Both the position numbers and the translations under genes were made by a program. From NCBI GenBank assembly GCA_900752445.1, contig CAADVN010000271.1:1-8914 (forward strand): a stretch of DNA of 8,914 nucleotides, written 5' to 3'. This stretch comes from an uncultured Oscillospiraceae bacterium. GTDB lineage: Bacteria > Bacillota > Clostridia > Oscillospirales > Oscillospiraceae. Below, in pieces: positions 6,821 to 8,914 of the stretch; positions within the stretch are counted from its first letter, which is position 1; each line of letters starts with the position of its first letter. The notes beneath the pieces were generated by a model. The model was not told where the DNA came from and made no database searches. It saw only the letters and a list, made by a program, of their open reading frames with translations.

Positions 6821-6852
6821 AGGCCGCGGCCCAAAAAGCCGCGGCCTTTTTT
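6821..6852 (+). terminator. Intrinsic terminator (possible attenuator) before the MutS-like gene
   Basis: 10-bp perfect stem AGGCCGCGGC (6821-6830) and GCCGCGGCCT (6838-6847), loop CCAAAAA, followed by a run of six T (6847-6852). It ends the HD transcript. The next start codon is only 13 bases beyond the T run, leaving no room for a promoter. Upstream AGGCC (6792-6796) and GGCCT (6802-6806) can pair with each other, and the GGCCT could instead pair with AGGCC of the terminator stem, as in attenuators. Confidence 0.88.
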
Positions 6853-6865
6853 GAGAGGACGATAA

Positions 6866-8479
6866 ATGGGCATCTTCGGCTACAAAAACCGGCTCCGGCA
6901 CAGCCTGCGTGACAATTATGGGCGCCGGCCCGACCCTTTTTATGCCGCGGGCGACATGGCTACCATCCGCAGCTACCACGACTACATGCGCGAGCGCGAG
7001 CCGGAACGCTTTATGGTGGACGACGTCACCTGGTCGGACCTCGACATGGACAGGGTCTTCAAGCGCATCAACCCCGGCACCTCGACGCCGGGCGAGCACT
7101 GGCTCTACCACATGCTGCGCACGCCTGTGACGGACAGGGAGGAGTATGAGCGCAGGAAGCGGCTCATTGACTTCGCCGAGGGCGATGAGCGCGAGCGGCT
7201 TGAAACCCAGTTCGTGTTGGCCTGCCTGGGCCGTTTCCGGCGCGCGGACGTCTGCCGGGCCTTTTCGCCCGAGGCTGGCGGGAACTTCATGTTCGTGGTC
7301 TACCTTATCATGGCGCTGGCGCTGCTGCTCTCGCCGCTGACGCTGATATTCTGGGGCGCAAAGGGGCTTCTGCTGATATTCGCACTCTTTACGCTCAACG
7401 TCATGACCCACGAGTGGACGGCGCGGAAGTGCCAGATGCAGATAGACACGGTGAATTTCAGCGTTTCAATGGCCTTCGCGCTCAAGAAGCTGAAGGGCCT
7501 GGGCTGCACGCGCCTGGACGAGTGCATAGGCGAGAGCTACGAGCACCTCAAGCGCCTTCGCCCGCTCATGGCGCTGGGCTCTGTGCCGAGCCGGGGCACG
7601 GATATGACGGCGGACCTGGCGAGCTCGATGCTGCTGATGGACCTCATCATGTTCGAGTACCTGAAAAACCGGCTCTACGTGCTGCACGACGAGATATTGG
7701 CGGTGTTTGAGACGCTGGGCAGGGTGGACGCGTCCATCGCCGTGGCGTCGTGGCGCGAGAGCATGCCGCTCTGGTGCGAGCCGGAGCTGGATTTTAAGGC
7801 TGAGCGCGGGTATGTGAGGGCCGTGGGGCTCGTCCACCCGCTGCTGAACACGCCCATTCCGAACGACTTCACGCTCGAGCGGCCCGCGCTGGTGACGGGC
7901 TCGAACGCCTCGGGCAAATCTACCTACCTGCGCACGGCGCTCATCGCGGCGCTGCTCTCGCAGTCGGCCTGCACCTGCCCGGGCGAGAGCTGGCAGTCCT
8001 CTGTCTTCCACATCTACTCGACCATGGCGCTCAGGGACGACCTGCTCTCGGGCGAGAGCTATTATATCGCCGAGATACTGGCGACGAAGCGCATCCTGGA
8101 CGCCGCCGACGCGGGCGAGCCGGTGCTCTGCGCCGTGGATGAGGTGCTGCGCGGCACGAACACGCTCGAGCGCATCTCAGCGGCGAGCGAGATATTGCTG
8201 GCGCTTGCGGACGCGGGCGCGCTGTGCATCGCGGCGACGCACGATTTGGAGCTGTGCACGATACTCGAGGGCTGCTACGACCTGCTGCACTTTGAGGAGG
8301 AGGTAACGGACGAGGGCATGAGCTTCGATTATCGAGTGAGACCGGGCCCGACGCGCACGCGCAACGCGATACAGCTGCTGCGGCTCATGGAGCTGGACGA
8401 GGGCATTACAGACAGGGCTGACGCGCGTGCTGCGGAGTTTCTCAGGACGGGCGTCTGGATTAAGGGCGAGCTGGCGTGA
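6866..8479 (+). CDS. Membrane-anchored MutS-family ATPase
   Basis: This gene encodes 537 residues from ATG 6866, with Shine-Dalgarno GAGAGGA (6853-6859). The C-terminal part is a MutS domain V ATPase: Walker A GSNASGKST (345-353), the MutS-type STMALRDDLLSGESYYIAE stretch (385-403), Walker B with the DE pair (Asp425-Glu426) followed by VLRGTN, and an H-loop-like ATHDLEL (His459). The N-terminal region lacks the mismatch-recognition domain (no Phe-x-Glu domain I) and the connector; it has a helical core-like region instead. Residues about 142-163 and 167-180 are two closely spaced hydrophobic segments, which predict a membrane hairpin. There is no Smr domain, so it is not MutS2. Such short MutS relatives are usually annotated as MutS family or hypothetical and are not established mismatch-repair enzymes. 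The gene follows the HD gene across a terminator, so expression probably depends on read-through. The family is firm and the role unknown. Confidence 0.92.
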   Translation: MGIFGYKNRLRHSLRDNYGRRPDPFYAAGDMATIRSYHDYMREREPERFMVDDVTWSDLDMDRVFKRINPGTSTPGEHWLYHMLRTPVTDREEYERRKRLIDFAEGDERERLETQFVLACLGRFRRADVCRAFSPEAGGNFMFVVYLIMALALLLSPLTLIFWGAKGLLLIFALFTLNVMTHEWTARKCQMQIDTVNFSVSMAFALKKLKGLGCTRLDECIGESYEHLKRLRPLMALGSVPSRGTDMTADLASSMLLMDLIMFEYLKNRLYVLHDEILAVFETLGRVDASIAVASWRESMPLWCEPELDFKAERGYVRAVGLVHPLLNTPIPNDFTLERPALVTGSNASGKSTYLRTALIAALLSQSACTCPGESWQSSVFHIYSTMALRDDLLSGESYYIAEILATKRILDAADAGEPVLCAVDEVLRGTNTLERISAASEILLALADAGALCIAATHDLELCTILEGCYDLLHFEEEVTDEGMSFDYRVRPGPTRTRNAIQLLRLMELDEGITDRADARAAEFLRTGVWIKGELA

Positions 8480-8480
8480 C

Positions 8481-8509
8481 AAAAAAGCGGAGCATGGCTC
8501 CGCTTTTTT
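8481..8509 (+). terminator. Intrinsic terminator after the MutS-like gene
   Basis: Begins one base after the stop codon. GCGGAGC (8487-8493) and GCTCCGC (8497-8503) form a 7-bp stem with an ATG loop, flanked by six A before and six T after (8504-8509). The A and T runs can extend the stem, and on the minus strand the same sequence also ends in T's, so it could work both ways. Confidence 0.88.
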
Positions 8510-8539
8510 GCCGTTTGTGATTTGTTTTAGTAAAAACAG

Positions 8540-8569
8540 TTGCGCCGGAAGGGTAAAATGTAGTATAAT
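8540..8569 (+). promoter_or_regulatory. SigA-type promoter of rpe
   Basis: TTGCGC (8540-8545), an 18-base spacer and a perfect TATAAT (8564-8569) lie between the preceding terminator and rpe. The predicted start near 8576 gives a leader of about 120 bases. No other promoter is evident in this gap. Confidence 0.7.
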
Positions 8570-8588
8570 AGTGTGGTTTCGGCGGGAG

Positions 8589-8674
8589 AAGGGGCTGTGC
8601 GCCCCTTGCCCCCTTATATGAAAGCGAAGGCCGGCGCGCCGTTCCGCTGGGATATTCTATTCCGCCGGCGCGTC
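8589..8674 (+). other. Structured 5' leader of rpe
   Basis: Two hairpins are readable in the leader. The first is AAGGGGC (8589-8595) with GCCCCTT (8601-8607), loop TGTGC. The second is CGCGCCG (8635-8641) with CGGCGCG (8666-8672), extendable outward by a G-U and a G-C pair; an inner 5-bp helix (8649-8653 with 8659-8663) caps it. The second hairpin ends 9 bases before the Shine-Dalgarno GGGGAGG (8684-8690). It matches no riboswitch class I recognise, and GC-rich DNA makes hairpins common. Confidence 0.35.
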
Positions 8675-8697
8675 CAGGGTTACGGGGAGGCTGCGGC

Positions 8698-8914
8698 ATG
8701 GATATCAAGATAGCACCGTCGATACTCTCGGCGGATTTTGTGCGGCTGGCGGACGAGGTTGAGGAGATAAGGGCCGCGGGCGCGGACTATGTCCACGTGG
8801 ACGTCATGGACGGGCTCTTCGTGCCCAATATTTCGATAGGCATACCGGTCGTGAAGTCCCTGCGCAAGGCGACGGACATGTTTTTGGACGTGCACCTCAT
8901 GATAGACCGGCCGC
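8698..8914 (+). CDS. rpe: Ribulose-phosphate 3-epimerase, 3' partial
   Basis: The first 72 codons are present and the gene runs off the window. The enzyme interconverts D-ribulose 5-phosphate and D-xylulose 5-phosphate in the cytosolic pentose phosphate pathway, using a divalent metal on a TIM barrel. The family signature is clear: APSILSADF (residues 6-14, first strand), VHVDVMDGLFVPN (32-44) with metal-binding His33 and catalytic/metal Asp35, and DVHLM (64-68) with metal-binding His66. The second catalytic Asp lies beyond the window. Start ATG 8698 follows Shine-Dalgarno GGGGAGG by 7 bases and matches the usual N-terminus of the family. A terminator and a new promoter separate it from the MutS-like gene, so it starts a new transcription unit; what follows it is not visible. 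Confidence 0.96.
   Translation, partial: MDIKIAPSILSADFVRLADEVEEIRAAGADYVHVDVMDGLFVPNISIGIPVVKSLRKATDMFLDVHLMIDRP

Noticed and set aside
6233..7411. 392-codon minus-strand frame across the HD gene and the start of the MutS-like gene
   Set aside because: It runs antisense through two well-supported genes and a terminator, with Arg/His-rich shadow composition.
7466..8011. 181-codon minus-strand frame opposite the MutS ATPase domain
   Set aside because: It overlaps the Walker A region of a confident gene and its Arg/Ala/Glu-rich product resembles no family.
6866..8479. Calling the MutS-like gene mutS or mutS2
   Set aside because: It lacks the mismatch-recognition and connector domains of MutS and the Smr domain of MutS2, and has a membrane hairpin.
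8618..8713. 31-codon ORF in the rpe leader, overlapping the rpe start (possible leader peptide)
   Set aside because: It has no Shine-Dalgarno before its ATG, and the codons run through the leader hairpin and the rpe ribosome site. It cannot be told from chance.

Overview
The window is about 8.9 kb of GC-rich (by eye around 60%), densely coded bacterial DNA. The genes use strong Shine-Dalgarno sites (GGAGG or GAGG types), sigma-70/SigA-type promoters and short intrinsic terminators, and several proteins resemble families I know from anaerobic Clostridia. I therefore infer a GC-rich Bacillota, probably a gut or other anaerobic clostridial lineage, but the sequence does not settle this. Ile ATA is used heavily despite the high GC, which is an unusual fingerprint. 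No rRNA, tRNA, CRISPR, insertion sequence or phage signal was seen.

Layout. (1) Bases 1-2307 (+) hold a 5'-truncated gene for a single-span membrane protein with a large, probably extracellular, beta-helix-like region built from three related modules. (2) A shared hairpin terminator at 2324-2351 separates it from a convergent gene at 2364-3458 (-). That gene encodes a 364-residue protein with a putative helix-turn-helix-like segment and no function I can name. (3) The 165-186 bp divergent control region upstream holds a good promoter for the minus-strand gene, a weaker plus-strand promoter, a 14-bp dyad and a 9-bp direct repeat. (4) Bases 3645-6215 (+; alternative start 3624) encode a large protein. 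It joins a KaiC/RecA-like domain without a P-loop to a PEP synthase/PPDK-type ATP-grasp domain and a distinctive C-terminal domain. (5) Bases 6266-6808 (+) encode an HD-domain phosphohydrolase-like protein with its own promoter inside the end of the previous gene. (6) A strong hairpin terminator follows, and only 13 bp later starts 6866-8479 (+), a membrane-anchored MutS-type ATPase. (7) After another terminator, a promoter and a structured leader precede the first 72 codons of ribulose-phosphate 3-epimerase (rpe), cut by the window end.

How the genes may work together. Genes 4 to 6 are co-oriented with no terminator between 4 and 5 and only an intrinsic terminator or attenuator between 5 and 6, so they may form one transcription unit with internal control points. 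No shared pathway is evident. The HTH-like gene and the PEP-binding gene share a divergent promoter region, so the HTH-like protein is a natural candidate regulator of both, which is inference only. The most unusual items are the KaiC-like/ATP-grasp fusion without the phosphohistidine swivel domain, the membrane-anchored MutS ATPase placed directly behind a terminator, and the cysteine-bearing triplicated surface protein.
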